Below are positions 8,732 to 16,425 of a DNA stretch of 64,000 bases, one piece after another. The notes under the pieces were generated by a model. It saw only the letters and a list, made by a program, of their open reading frames with translations. It searched no databases and was not told the origin of the DNA. The stretch spans positions 65,127 through 129,126 of the forward strand of contig CAZVME010000001.1 of NCBI GenBank assembly GCA_964628835.1. The letters are read 5' to 3'. Every line of letters starts with the position of its first letter. Position 1 is the first letter of the stretch. A program made the position numbers and the translations under genes. The DNA is from JAAGZL01 sp964628835. GTDB taxonomy: Bacteria > Pseudomonadota > Gammaproteobacteria > Chromatiales > Chromatiaceae.

Positions 8732-10733
8732 AGAGGATAGCGTGGGACTCCAACTGCCGGATCTGATCTCGCACTGCGGCGGCCTGTTCAAACTCCAGGT
8801 CCCGGGCGTGCTGGTACATCTCCTCCTCCAGCTGTTTGATCTTTTTACCTATCTCTACCGCAGACATGGAGGCGTACTCCAACTGCGCCTCCGCCACCTT
8901 GGCATACTCCTTCGCTGGCAGCGGGGCGCCAGACCTGGCACCTTCCATCACATCCTTGACCGCCTTTTTGATGGTGCGTGGCGTTATGTTGTGTTCCTGG
9001 TTGTAGGCAATCTGTTTGGCGCGACGCCTGTCAGTCTCGGCTATGGCCCGCTGCATGGAGCCGGTGATACGGTCCGCATACAGGATGGCCTTGCCATTGA
9101 CGTTACGGGCCGCGCGGCCGATGGTCTGGATCAACGACATTTCAGAACGCAGGAAACCCTCCTTGTCCGCATCCAGGATCGCCACCAAAGATACCTCTGG
9201 CATATCCAGCCCCTCACGCAGCAGATTGATACCCACCAGTACGTCAAACTCGCCCAGACGCAGATCCCGGATAATCTCCACCCGTTCCACAGTTTCTATA
9301 TCTGAGTGCAGATAGCGTACCCGAACACCATGCTCATTCAGGTAGTCGGTGAGATCTTCGGCCATGCGTTTGGTCAGGGTAGTAACCAACACCCTCTCTT
9401 CCAAAGCTACCCGCAGGTTGATCTCGGAGAGCAGATCGTCCACCTGGGTGGTCACCGGACGAATCTCCAGCTCCGGGTCCACCAGTCCGGTGGGACGCAC
9501 CACCTGCTCCACCACCACACCTGAGCGCTCTATCTCGTACTGTCTGGGAGTAGCTGAGACGTAGATGGACTGGGGTACGCGGGCCTCAAACTCCGCAAAC
9601 ATCAAGGGACGATTATCCAAGGCCGATGGCAGCCGAAAACCGTAGCCCACCAGGGTCTCCTTGCGGGAACGGTCACCCTTGTACATACCGCCTGACTGGG
9701 GGATGGAGACATGGCTTTCATCCACCACAAATAAGGCGTTATCCGGCAGGTAATCCAGCAGGGTGGGCGGTGCCTCTCCCGGGCCACGACCGGAGAGATA
9801 ACGAGAGTAGTTCTCGATCCCGGAGCAGTAGCCCAGCTCCAGGATCATCTCGATATCATATCTGGTGCGCTGCTCCAGGCGCTGCGCCTCCACCAGTTTG
9901 TCGTTTTCCCGAAAGTGTTGCAGCCGCTCCTTCAGCTCATCCTTGATATGATCCACCGCCCCCAGCAGGGTGTCACGTGGCGTCACGTAGTGGGACTTGG
10001 GGTAGATGGTAAAGCGTGGCACCTTGCGCAGCACCTCTCCGGTGAGCGGATCGAACAGGGATATGGTCTCGATCTCATCATCGAACAGCTCCACCCGCAC
10101 CGCCTCACCGCTGGATTCCGCAGGATAGACATCGATCACCTCACCCCGCACCCGGTAGGTGGCGCGGTGCAGTTCCACATCGTTGCGACTGTACTGCAGT
10201 TCCGCCAGACGCCGCAGGATGGTGCGCTGATCCACGCTGTCACCCCGTACCAGATGCAGCATCATACTCAGATAGGCCTTAGGGTCACCCAGGCCGTAGA
10301 TACAGGATACGGTGGCCACGATAATCGTGTCGGGGCGCTCTAGCAGGGCCTTGGTGGCGGAGAGCCGCATCTGCTCTATATGTTCATTGATGGAGGCGTC
10401 TTTCTCTATGAATGTATCCGAGGCTGGCATATAGGCCTCAGGCTGATAGTAGTCATAGTAAGAGACAAAATACTCCACTGCATTATCTGGAAAGAACTCC
10501 TTCATCTCTCCATACAGCTGGGCCGCCAGCGTCTTGTTATGCGCCAAAATCAGGGTTGGGCGCTGCACCTGCTGGATCACATTGGCTATGGTGTAGGTCT
10601 TTCCAGATCCGGTTACCCCCAGCAGTGTCATCCCGGCTTCACCGTTCTCCAACCCCTCCACCAGCGCGGCGATTGCCTGCGGCTGGTCGCCAGCCGGGTC
10701 ATAATCGGCCATTAGTTTGAATTCTTTTGCCAT
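8727..10733 (-). CDS. uvrB: Excinuclease ABC subunit B
   Basis: UvrB is the damage-verification helicase of nucleotide excision repair. It is loaded by UvrA2, opens the helix with its beta-hairpin and recruits UvrC. The 668-residue product has Walker A GVTGSGKTYT near residue 40, the beta-hairpin region YYDYYQPEAYMP, helicase motifs including DESH, motif VI QTIGRAARN and the C-terminal UVR domain for UvrC binding (residues about 630-665, QLEEEMYQHARDLEFEQAA). The length is normal. It is a single leftward gene, divergent from the aminotransferase; the 150-base gap should hold both promoters, but no SOS box could be recognised with confidence. Confidence 0.98.
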   Translation of the reverse strand: MAKEFKLMADYDPAGDQPQAIAALVEGLENGEAGMTLLGVTGSGKTYTIANVIQQVQRPTLILAHNKTLAAQLYGEMKEFFPDNAVEYFVSYYDYYQPEAYMPASDTFIEKDASINEHIEQMRLSATKALLERPDTIIVATVSCIYGLGDPKAYLSMMLHLVRGDSVDQRTILRRLAELQYSRNDVELHRATYRVRGEVIDVYPAESSGEAVRVELFDDEIETISLFDPLTGEVLRKVPRFTIYPKSHYVTPRDTLLGAVDHIKDELKERLQHFRENDKLVEAQRLEQRTRYDIEMILELGYCSGIENYSRYLSGRGPGEAPPTLLDYLPDNALFVVDESHVSIPQSGGMYKGDRSRKETLVGYGFRLPSALDNRPLMFAEFEARVPQSIYVSATPRQYEIERSGVVVEQVVRPTGLVDPELEIRPVTTQVDDLLSEINLRVALEERVLVTTLTKRMAEDLTDYLNEHGVRVRYLHSDIETVERVEIIRDLRLGEFDVLVGINLLREGLDMPEVSLVAILDADKEGFLRSEMSLIQTIGRAARNVNGKAILYADRITGSMQRAIAETDRRRAKQIAYNQEHNITPRTIKKAVKDVMEGARSGAPLPAKEYAKVAEAQLEYASMSAVEIGKKIKQLEEEMYQHARDLEFEQAAAVRDQIRQLESHAILS

Positions 10734-10883
10734 AAAGGGATGTTTCTTGCTGGAAGGATTGGCTATTATTACGCTTTGCGAACAAATGGATTAGTCTACT
10801 ACCAAGGAAGACTATACGACATCTCAAGCGTGGTGTACCTTTCGTATGTTACATCACACTAGAATTATGGAATCAACAATATA

Positions 10884-12071
10884 ATGAGCATAAAACTTTC
10901 ATCCCGAGTTCAGGCCGTCAAGCCATCACCAACCCTGGCCGTTACCACCCGCGCCGCAGAGATGCGCGCTGCCGGCAAAGACATTATCGGACTAGGTGCC
11001 GGCGAACCAGACTTCGACACCCCGGATCACATCAAGGAAGCTGGTCTCAAGGCCATCCAGGATGGCTTTACCAAGTATACTGCCGTGGACGGCACCCCCA
11101 GTCTAAAGCAGGCCATTATCGATAAGCTGAGCCGCGACAACGGCCTGGAGTACACTCCAGAGGAGATCCTGGTCTCCTGTGGCGGCAAACAGAGCTTCTT
11201 CAATCTGGCCCAGGCCATTCTGGACCCAGATGATGAGGTGGTAATTCCTACGCCCTACTGGGTCTCATATCCTGACATGTCCATCCTGGCCGGTGGCGTA
11301 CCGGTGTTCGTGCATGCCGATGCAAGCCAGAATTTCAAGATAACCCCAAACCAGCTCAAGGCCTCTATCACCGAGCTTACCCGCCTGGTGATCATCAACA
11401 GCCCATCCAACCCCACTGGTATGGCCTACAGCATGGATGAGCTGAAAGCGTTGGGAGAGGTCCTGCTGGAGTATCCCAAGGTAATCGTTGCCACCGACGA
11501 TATGTACGAGCATATCCGCTGGGGAGATGAACCATTCGTAAACATCCTGAATGCCTGTCCGGCCCTGAAGGATCGTTGTCTGGTACTGAATGGAGTATCC
11601 AAGGCCTACTCCATGACTGGATGGCGTATTGGTTACGCGGCGGGTCCTGCGGTCATTATCAAGGCCATGAAGAAGATCCAATCCCAGAGCACCTCCAATC
11701 CCACCTCTATATCACAGGTCGCAGCTCAAGCCGCCCTGGAGGGGTCTCAGGAGTGCATCCAGGATATGCTGGTATCCTTCAAGCAGCGCCATGACTACGT
11801 GGTTGATCGGCTGAACAAGATAGATGGAGTCAGCTGCCTTGCCACCGACGGCACCTTCTACTGCTTCCCGAATGTGCAAGAGGCGATGAACCGGATCGAT
11901 GGCGTAACCACAGATGTGGAGCTGGCGGAATATCTAATTGAGCATGCCGGTGTAGCCCTGGTGCCGGGATCGGCCTTCGGCCTAAGTGGACATGTACGCA
12001 TATCCATAGCCACCAGTCAGGAGAACCTGACCAATGCCCTGGATCGCCTGGAGCAGGCTTTGGGTGGTTAA
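10884..12071 (+). CDS. Class I PLP-dependent aspartate aminotransferase
   Basis: Cytoplasmic PLP enzyme transferring the amino group between aspartate and 2-oxoglutarate (subgroup I-gamma aspartate/prephenate aminotransferases). Seen: the N-terminal LGAGEPDFDTP motif, the substrate-site NSPSNPTG, the pyridine-nitrogen aspartate in ATDDMYEHI, the Schiff-base lysine in NGVSKAYSMTGWRIGY, and the carboxylate-binding arginine in GHVRISIATS. The 395-residue length is typical. It is divergent from uvrB and monocistronic, with a hairpin shortly after the stop. It would supply aspartate for the asd pathway encoded at 56 kb and possibly aromatic amino acids. Confidence 0.93.
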   Translation: MSIKLSSRVQAVKPSPTLAVTTRAAEMRAAGKDIIGLGAGEPDFDTPDHIKEAGLKAIQDGFTKYTAVDGTPSLKQAIIDKLSRDNGLEYTPEEILVSCGGKQSFFNLAQAILDPDDEVVIPTPYWVSYPDMSILAGGVPVFVHADASQNFKITPNQLKASITELTRLVIINSPSNPTGMAYSMDELKALGEVLLEYPKVIVATDDMYEHIRWGDEPFVNILNACPALKDRCLVLNGVSKAYSMTGWRIGYAAGPAVIIKAMKKIQSQSTSNPTSISQVAAQAALEGSQECIQDMLVSFKQRHDYVVDRLNKIDGVSCLATDGTFYCFPNVQEAMNRIDGVTTDVELAEYLIEHAGVALVPGSAFGLSGHVRISIATSQENLTNALDRLEQALGG

Positions 12072-12084
12072 AGCAAACTGAGGT

Positions 12085-12106
12085 GGACACCCGGGATTGG
12101 GTGTCC
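12085..12106 (+). terminator. Hairpin after the aminotransferase gene
   Basis: GGACACCC (12085-12092) and GGGTGTCC (12099-12106) form a perfect 8-bp stem with a 6-base loop 13 bases after the stop codon. The following bases (CCTATTCTC) are pyrimidine-rich but not a true U-run, so termination may be partial. Confidence 0.5.
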
Positions 12107-12214
12107 CCTATTCTCATCATTAACTGGTAACAAGCATTATGCCTACTGACGCGGCATAAAAAATCAAAAACAGGTGCAGGGATTTGCACCATTACATGTA
12201 GCGAAGGATCGCCC

Positions 12215-12769
12215 ATGAACAACCTATCCATCACCCCGCATAGGCACGCCGGCTTCACGCTAATGGAGGCCATAATAACTGTCTCTATTACCTGCATACT
12301 GCTGGCAGCCGGTATTCCATCATTCAAGGCAACCATCCAGAACAGTCGTATGGCGGCCTCCAGAAACAGTATTACAACTCATCTAAATCTAGCCCGGAGT
12401 GAAGCGGTCAAACGTCATATTGGCATTGTCCTGTGCCCATCCCAGGACGGCCTGAGTTGCAGGAGCAGTATGATATGGGACGAGGGCTTCATCCTATTTG
12501 TGGACAAAAACGGTAGCCGGCAGCTTGAGCTTGGAGAACAGATACTCCGTTATATCCACAAAACCCATAATTCAATTCGCATTAGCACCACCACCGGACG
12601 TAGAAAAGTGGTATACAACACCCTGGGATTCGCCTCTGGATATAACCTCACTTTTACCTTCTGCGACACAAACGACCAGATAGCACCCAGAGCAGTTATT
12701 GTCAGTAACAGTGGCAGGACACGACTTTCATCAACCAAATCTGACGGCAGCCAACTGAATTGCAGCTAA
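12215..12769 (+). CDS. FimT/GspH family pseudopilin
   Basis: Minor pilin-like protein of the type IV pilus or type II secretion system. It has a short leader ending in glycine, then the prepilin peptidase signature G|FTLMEAIITVSITCIL with the conserved glutamate at +5 and the hydrophobic helix that packs in the filament core. The C-terminal domain matches GspH/FimT proteins (helical region with LNLARSEAVKR, then beta strands) and carries two cysteine pairs. Length is 184 residues, normal for FimT. A lone FimT gene next to a tRNA is common. It would be cleaved and N-methylated by PilD, encoded elsewhere. The fimV gene at 53 kb also points to type IV pili. Confidence 0.88.
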   Translation: MNNLSITPHRHAGFTLMEAIITVSITCILLAAGIPSFKATIQNSRMAASRNSITTHLNLARSEAVKRHIGIVLCPSQDGLSCRSSMIWDEGFILFVDKNGSRQLELGEQILRYIHKTHNSIRISTTTGRRKVVYNTLGFASGYNLTFTFCDTNDQIAPRAVIVSNSGRTRLSSTKSDGSQLNCS

Positions 12770-12784
12770 ATTCATAATCGGCTA

Positions 12785-12813
12785 TTGACCAGACCGTAAC
12801 AGATGATTAATAT
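12785..12813 (+). promoter_or_regulatory. Sigma-70 promoter of tRNA-Asn
   Basis: TTGACC (12785-12790) and TAATAT (12808-12813) are separated by 17 bases, followed by a GC-rich discriminator (CGCGCC), the usual design for a stringently controlled stable-RNA promoter. The expected start is about 12,820, six bases before the mature tRNA. Confidence 0.7.
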
Positions 12814-12825
12814 ACGCGCCTTCAT

Positions 12826-12901
12826 TCCCCGGTAGCTCAGTCGGTAGAGCGGGTGACTGTTAATCACTAGGTCGGCAGTTCGAGCCTGTCCCGGGGAGCC
12901 A
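12826..12901 (+). tRNA. tRNA-Asn (GTT anticodon), intact, integration target
   Basis: Full cloverleaf: acceptor arms TCCCCGG/CCGGGGA with discriminator G and encoded CCA; D arm GCTC/GAGC; anticodon stem GGTGA/TCACT with loop CTGTTAA giving anticodon GTT (12859-12861); T arm with GTTCGAGCC. Its 3' two-thirds are duplicated at 38,142, so the element restored a complete gene when it inserted. Confidence 0.97.
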
Positions 12902-12908
12902 AATGAAA
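12854..12908 (+). repeat. attL: left copy of the 55-bp att repeat
   Basis: Runs from the anticodon stem of tRNA-Asn through its CCA and seven bases beyond. It is identical to 38,142-38,196 over 55 bases; the sequences diverge immediately on both sides (G/A before, T/A after). Confidence 0.95.
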
Positions 12909-12910
12909 TC

Positions 12911-12942
12911 AAGGGGTTACGTTAACTCGTAACCCCTTTTTT
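12911..12942 (+). terminator. Rho-independent terminator of tRNA-Asn supplied by the element
   Basis: AAGGGGTTACG (12911-12921) pairs perfectly with CGTAACCCCTT (12928-12938), followed by TTTTTT. It lies just inside the element, so the present tRNA transcript ends on element DNA. The chromosome's own terminator was displaced to 38,199. Confidence 0.9.
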
Positions 12943-12970
12943 ATTAGCCGCAAGTGACCAAATCTAAGTT

Positions 12971-12991
12971 TTAGTGTACTTCTTAGTGTAC
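12971..12991 (+). repeat. Left pair of putative integrase arm-type sites
   Basis: Two direct copies of TTAGTGTAC (12971-12979 and 12983-12991) 12 bases apart. The same tandem motif in the same orientation lies at 37,993-38,012 beside the integrase start. Placement near both att cores is what arm-type binding sites of a tyrosine integrase should show. Confidence 0.6.
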
Positions 12992-13118
12992 CTAAGTCAT
13001 TGCTAACTGGCTTTTTAGGCAATTTATCCTTAATTATTATCAGCAGCAGAACCTGAGCCTTCAACCCCACCCAACTGCCCCATCACCTTAGAATTCGCAA
13101 ATTACTATTACTCAATAG

Positions 13119-13685
13119 CTATTCATTTGCAGGATCACTACTCTGGAGAGAAAAGCTACGAACCCAACGCTTCCTTCCAATCTTATCTTCATCAATTGAT
13201 AGAAAAAGTGGCTGGATATTGGTCAGCTGTACAAACATATCGCTTACCAGCCTTGAAGCGACCCAGATCCAGGCATTCCATATTGGCTCTCCCCTCCTTT
13301 TTTCTAGAACAGCAACACCTGGTGGCCCTTCAAATATTGGGTACTCCTCTCCTCGATATTTGCGATATTCAGGCACGCCATACTCATCCTTAACATGAAA
13401 GTCTTTCAAGGTACGGGAGAATCTTCCAGCATGAGGCTCTTGCCCTAAAATAGTGATCTTGTAAGTATCACTAGCCCGTTTTGCCGGATATGTGCACACT
13501 CCCGTTATCTCTAGTTCTGTAACAAACTCATAGGCAAGATCATCTTCTGAGTAGAAAAATGGCCGATCCATTTTTAGATTTTGATTAAACCTGACTGATG
13601 ACGTGGCTTCGAAGCCTTGTACCTCAATCCCTAGAGAAGTGTATCGCTCCAACTCAGTCTTCGTTCTCCTACCCTTTTTAACCAT
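13119..13685 (-). CDS. Hypothetical cargo protein
   Basis: No family is recognised. The 188-residue product starts MVKKGRRTKTELERYTSLG, is basic at the N-terminus, lacks a signal peptide or transmembrane segment, and appears mixed alpha/beta, with one conserved-looking tryptophan cluster near residue 140. AT content matches the element. It lies nine bases downstream of the DNA-polymerase fragment and is the leftmost gene of the element on this strand. Confidence 0.65.
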   Translation of the reverse strand: MVKKGRRTKTELERYTSLGIEVQGFEATSSVRFNQNLKMDRPFFYSEDDLAYEFVTELEITGVCTYPAKRASDTYKITILGQEPHAGRFSRTLKDFHVKDEYGVPEYRKYRGEEYPIFEGPPGVAVLEKRRGEPIWNAWIWVASRLVSDMFVQLTNIQPLFLSIDEDKIGRKRWVRSFSLQSSDPANE

Positions 13686-13693
13686 AAGTCCAC

Positions 13694-13933
13694 CTATTTA
13701 CTTATCATCACACTCTTCTGTTTTGTCAGGCGCCCTATCTCTTCCAGCTCACCAATAAGACGTTCCATGCCAGGGATATAAATATAGGCCTCATCTATGG
13801 AGACCGGCTCAATAACTGGAGAAATATCACCCAGGGTAAGCATCACCTGTTTGGAAACAGCCACATAACGAGCCATATCAGGCCTTAGATAGACAGCATC
13901 CGAACAGCGCCGGAGGGCCTCATAATAAGATCT
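13694..13933 (-). pseudogene. Fragment of a Y-family DNA polymerase (DinB/UmuC-like)
   Basis: An open frame of 79 codons is bounded upstream by TGA (13934-13936). Its translation contains DAVYLRPDMARYVAVSKQVM then SPVIEPVSIDEAYI, the palm-domain segment of Y-family polymerases including the catalytic Ser-x-Asp-Glu. It then runs on as GMERLIGELEEIGRL before stopping. A working polymerase is about 350-420 residues; the N-terminus and the whole thumb and little-finger regions are missing. A start codon is available at 13,876, leaving 60 residues. Best read as a decayed remnant near the element's left end. The SIDEA motif match is strong; expression is unlikely. Confidence 0.75.
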
Positions 13934-14013
13934 TCATTATCATTAGAATTTACGCGTATATTGCGCGGATATTATATTTGCCACTCTGGACCTAATAACA
14001 AGGAAGTTGAGTG

Positions 14014-14373
14014 ATGCGAAAAGACACCGTTGTGAAGCGAGCCTGGATTCTCGGGTTAACCGTAGATTGTGCAGTTAGCAATCCATTGCCTGACTGTGTT
14101 ATCAATCAATTTCTCAACATCCAAATCGAAGAAGCCATAAACTCATTTGCAAGCTTCCTGAATCTGAGATTGAACAGATCTGCGAGTTCCATAAGTATTG
14201 CTATCCTGAGAGAAAGCAAGAATTACTATCGCCCTAGGTGCTACAGAGACATGCAAAGAATAGCAGACCAGGATTTCAACGTAGCACGGTGCCAAAGTAG
14301 TGATGATCATGCTATTCCTGAAATTTTCAGGAAAGGACCACAAGAGAGGGACGTACCACTGTCATTAAATTGA
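14014..14373 (+). CDS. Hypothetical small cargo protein
   Basis: A 119-residue frame with a reasonable ribosome-binding site (AAGGAAG) ahead of GTGATG (GTG at 14,011 is an alternative start), ending 17 bases before a strong terminator. No family is recognised; it has one possible N-terminal hydrophobic stretch (AWILGLTVDCAV) and otherwise mixed composition. The terminator and spacing support a real transcript, but the protein itself has no supporting motif, so the transcript could also be non-coding. Confidence 0.45.
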   Translation: MRKDTVVKRAWILGLTVDCAVSNPLPDCVINQFLNIQIEEAINSFASFLNLRLNRSASSISIAILRESKNYYRPRCYRDMQRIADQDFNVARCQSSDDHAIPEIFRKGPQERDVPLSLN

Positions 14374-14389
14374 GAGCTAGATCCAGAGA

Positions 14390-14412
14390 AGCCCCGGAGA
14401 TCGGGGCTTTTT
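14390..14412 (+). terminator. Rho-independent terminator
   Basis: AGCCCCG (14390-14396) pairs with CGGGGCT (14402-14408), with a five-base loop and a T-run. It closes the transcript of the gene at 14,014-14,373 and insulates the toxin-antitoxin pair. Confidence 0.85.
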
Positions 14413-14469
14413 GCTGTCGTGGCACATCAAATACCTCTTCAGAAGAGGGCGGCATAGGTAATTTAGAAT

Positions 14470-14513
14470 GCGTTAATACTTGACGGTGCCGTCATTAGCG
14501 TTAATAATTAACG
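14470..14513 (+). promoter_or_regulatory. Operator region of the toxin-antitoxin pair
   Basis: Just before the first gene lie a TGACGG-tg-CCGTCA inverted repeat (14481-14494), two direct copies of GCGTTAATA (14470-14478 and 14498-14506) and a perfect palindrome CGTTAAT-A-ATTAACG (14499-14513). The last ends two bases before the start codon. Dyads of this kind fit autorepression by the HTH partner encoded downstream. Confidence 0.6.
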
Positions 14514-14515
14514 GT

Positions 14516-14827
14516 ATGACGGCTGTCACCTTCCCTTTACCGCCACATAAAGCATTACCCTTAATTCAAAATGCTACGAAAGAGGGAAGGTACCGACTCC
14601 CCAAATTTCCTGGGGAAGCCTGGGAGCAGTTAGTCACGAAAAGGCAGGTAATGAATTGCTTGCAGTTGGGTGAAATTAGAGAAGACAACGGCATTGATGG
14701 ATTTGGTAACTATGTATATACCATGTCCAGATTCAGCGCCGGTGTAGCAGTTTGGGTAAAGGTTGTTTTATTTAAAGAGGAGCATGAGTGGATTGCTCGT
14801 GTAATTGAGGTGTGGCATGACGAATAA
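14516..14827 (+). CDS. DUF4258-like protein, putative toxin of a type II pair
   Basis: A 103-residue protein starting at MTAVTFPLPPHK; an earlier TTG start would run through the operator dyad and was rejected. It resembles DUF4258 proteins by length, by the order of strands ending in FKEEHEWIARVIEVW, and by its constant coupling to an HTH partner. Such proteins belong to the RelE-like/BrnT-like small-toxin landscape, but their target is not settled. The 3' end overlaps the next gene by 11 bases. Identity as a toxin is inferred from context. Confidence 0.65.
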   Translation: MTAVTFPLPPHKALPLIQNATKEGRYRLPKFPGEAWEQLVTKRQVMNCLQLGEIREDNGIDGFGNYVYTMSRFSAGVAVWVKVVLFKEEHEWIARVIEVWHDE

Positions 14828-15266
14828 ATACCACTATACCGAGTGCGGCCTCGACAATGTATGGCTGTGCAACGGATTTACTCTTGACGAAGATCAGTAT
14901 GGAGAATGGGTCAGTATCGACAATGTTGATGGCCTTCATAAGGCCATTGGAATGGCTATTGTTAGTAAACAAGGTCCATTGAACGGGCAAGAAATACGCT
15001 TTTTACGCATAGAAATGGATTTCTCCCAGGGGTTTCTTGCTGACTTGGTGGGTGTTAGTGAGTCCACTTATCGGAACTGGGAGCATGATCGACCAGCTAT
15101 TACCGGCCCTGGTGATCGCATTATCAGGCATTTGTACTTAGAGTACAGTAATGAAATAGGTTCTTTACGCAAACAATGCGAAGAACTTAGTCAGCTTAAC
15201 CATGAAATACATAGCATTGAACTTGAATTAGAAGAAACTGATCAAGGTTGGTCTATTGCTGCGTAA
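14817..15266 (+). CDS. HTH antitoxin/transcriptional regulator (MqsA-like C-terminal HTH)
   Basis: 149 residues beginning MTNKYHYTECGLDNVWLCNG, an N-terminal motif typical of regulators paired with DUF4258 proteins, then an XRE-type HTH (about residues 65-110: FSQGFLADLVGVSESTYRNW with the recognition helix at the end) and a C-terminal acidic helical tail. In MqsA-type antitoxins the HTH dimer binds the operon's own dyad; the palindromes at 14,481-14,513 suit this. It overlaps the upstream toxin-like gene by 11 bases, and a terminator follows at 15,345. Confidence 0.75.
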   Translation: MTNKYHYTECGLDNVWLCNGFTLDEDQYGEWVSIDNVDGLHKAIGMAIVSKQGPLNGQEIRFLRIEMDFSQGFLADLVGVSESTYRNWEHDRPAITGPGDRIIRHLYLEYSNEIGSLRKQCEELSQLNHEIHSIELELEETDQGWSIAA

Positions 15267-15344
15267 GCCAAAATATCAAAACGCCCTGTAATCCCGCTTA
15301 AATAGCGAGGTCTTTAACAGGAGTCCGCAAATCGCATCTTTTCC

Positions 15345-15374
15345 AAGCCCTGCCCATTCCGGCGGGGCTTTTTT
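15345..15374 (+). terminator. Rho-independent terminator after the toxin-antitoxin pair
   Basis: AAGCCCTGCC (15345-15354) pairs with GGCGGGGCTT (15361-15370) with one T/G pair and a six-base loop, followed by TTTTTT. Confidence 0.88.
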
Positions 15375-15479
15375 ATTGCCCTTTACACTTTTGCATCATG
15401 AAATACCCCAACATGAATCACATATTGCGTGGTAAGTAACTTTAAGTGGGCATGCAACATGCTCTTGGTAGAAATCACC

Positions 15480-15857
15480 CTACTTCTTACCTTTACCTGG
15501 CCTGCTCCTGGTATGCGGCTTAACATAGGTGCCATCTTTTCTGGTATAGCCACGAACGCGCACGTCTGTACCAGGGCTCCGTCGCGAAGAAGATGAACCA
15601 TATGACCTACTAGAATAGCTACCACTGTATGTGTTTGGATATGAGCTGCCAGAATTATAAAGATTTGTTTCAGGGCACTTCTTGTCTTTATAATAATTCT
15701 TTGGATGTCCATCTGGGCATAATATTTCTTGACTCCCATCAACACAGGGTTCATCTTGAAATTTCAACTTACCATTAACTGTGCATTTATATATTTCACC
15801 AAAGCACTCCATGATTGGCATTAATATAAGAATAATAATTAATAGTAGTTTTTTCAT
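15480..15857 (-). CDS. Secreted DUF4124-like protein
   Basis: 125-residue exported protein. The signal peptide MKKLLLIIILILMPIMECFG is followed directly by EIYKCTVNGKLKFQDEPC, the DUF4124 motif (a short domain with two cysteines of unknown function). The middle is a serine/tyrosine/glycine low-complexity stretch and the C-terminus is basic. The start at the third methionine option (MKK) gives a normal leader. It is the first of a leftward row of envelope-directed genes when read toward 17.9 kb. Confidence 0.72.
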   Translation of the reverse strand: MKKLLLIIILILMPIMECFGEIYKCTVNGKLKFQDEPCVDGSQEILCPDGHPKNYYKDKKCPETNLYNSGSSYPNTYSGSYSSRSYGSSSSRRSPGTDVRVRGYTRKDGTYVKPHTRSRPGKGKK

Positions 15858-15908
15858 AGCGTCCATTTTGCTAACTCAAGATTCCTTATTCATGCATTTA
15901 TTAAGTAA

Positions 15909-16421
15909 CTAGTTATTAAATTTCTTAAAACATTCAACACCAATAGCCTTCAAAATACTGCACCCTGTAATTCTGGTATTACCAGATGAATCAGCAGACA
16001 CCTGAATGCTATAAGCCTGGCCGTTATTGCATGCGACATTCCAATATGCTGCAGCATCCCTATCATATCCCTGCAAAAATACGCGTATTGCTTTACCACA
16101 GGACTCACCACTTTGATATAGTAGCTTTGTAATCACCAACAATCTTTCAGATGAGGACTTTGACTCTAATAATGTACTTGCTTGATTTTCAGGAACTCGC
16201 GAGTTTTGCTTCTTACCTTGATTTGCCATTTTTCTATAGCATTCCAACTCACGCTCAATTGATGATGACTTACATGATGCACTAGACATTTTAAGTCCTT
16301 TAAAACAAGCAATTCTACTTTGATCATCTGGTTGTGCTTCACAAATTGCTATATCGTATTTATCAAATGCATAAACATGGAATGTTAAAAATATACATAC
16401 AATAAATGAGATACCTTTCAT
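15909..16421 (-). CDS. Secreted hypothetical protein, cysteine-rich
   Basis: 170 residues starting MKGISFIVCIFLTFHVYA, a clear signal peptide, then DKYDIAICEAQPDDQSRIACF and further cysteines (at least eight in the mature protein), suggesting disulphides in the periplasm. No family is recognised. The start lies four bases after the NERD gene's stop, so the two are probably co-transcribed and coupled. Confidence 0.65.
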   Translation of the reverse strand: MKGISFIVCIFLTFHVYAFDKYDIAICEAQPDDQSRIACFKGLKMSSASCKSSSIERELECYRKMANQGKKQNSRVPENQASTLLESKSSSERLLVITKLLYQSGESCGKAIRVFLQGYDRDAAAYWNVACNNGQAYSIQVSADSSGNTRITGCSILKAIGVECFKKFNN

Positions 16422-16425
16422 GATG

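Noticed and set aside
8742..10720. Several long rightward open frames opposite uvrB
   Set aside because: They mirror the codon structure of uvrB on the opposite strand; none has its own start signal or known motif.
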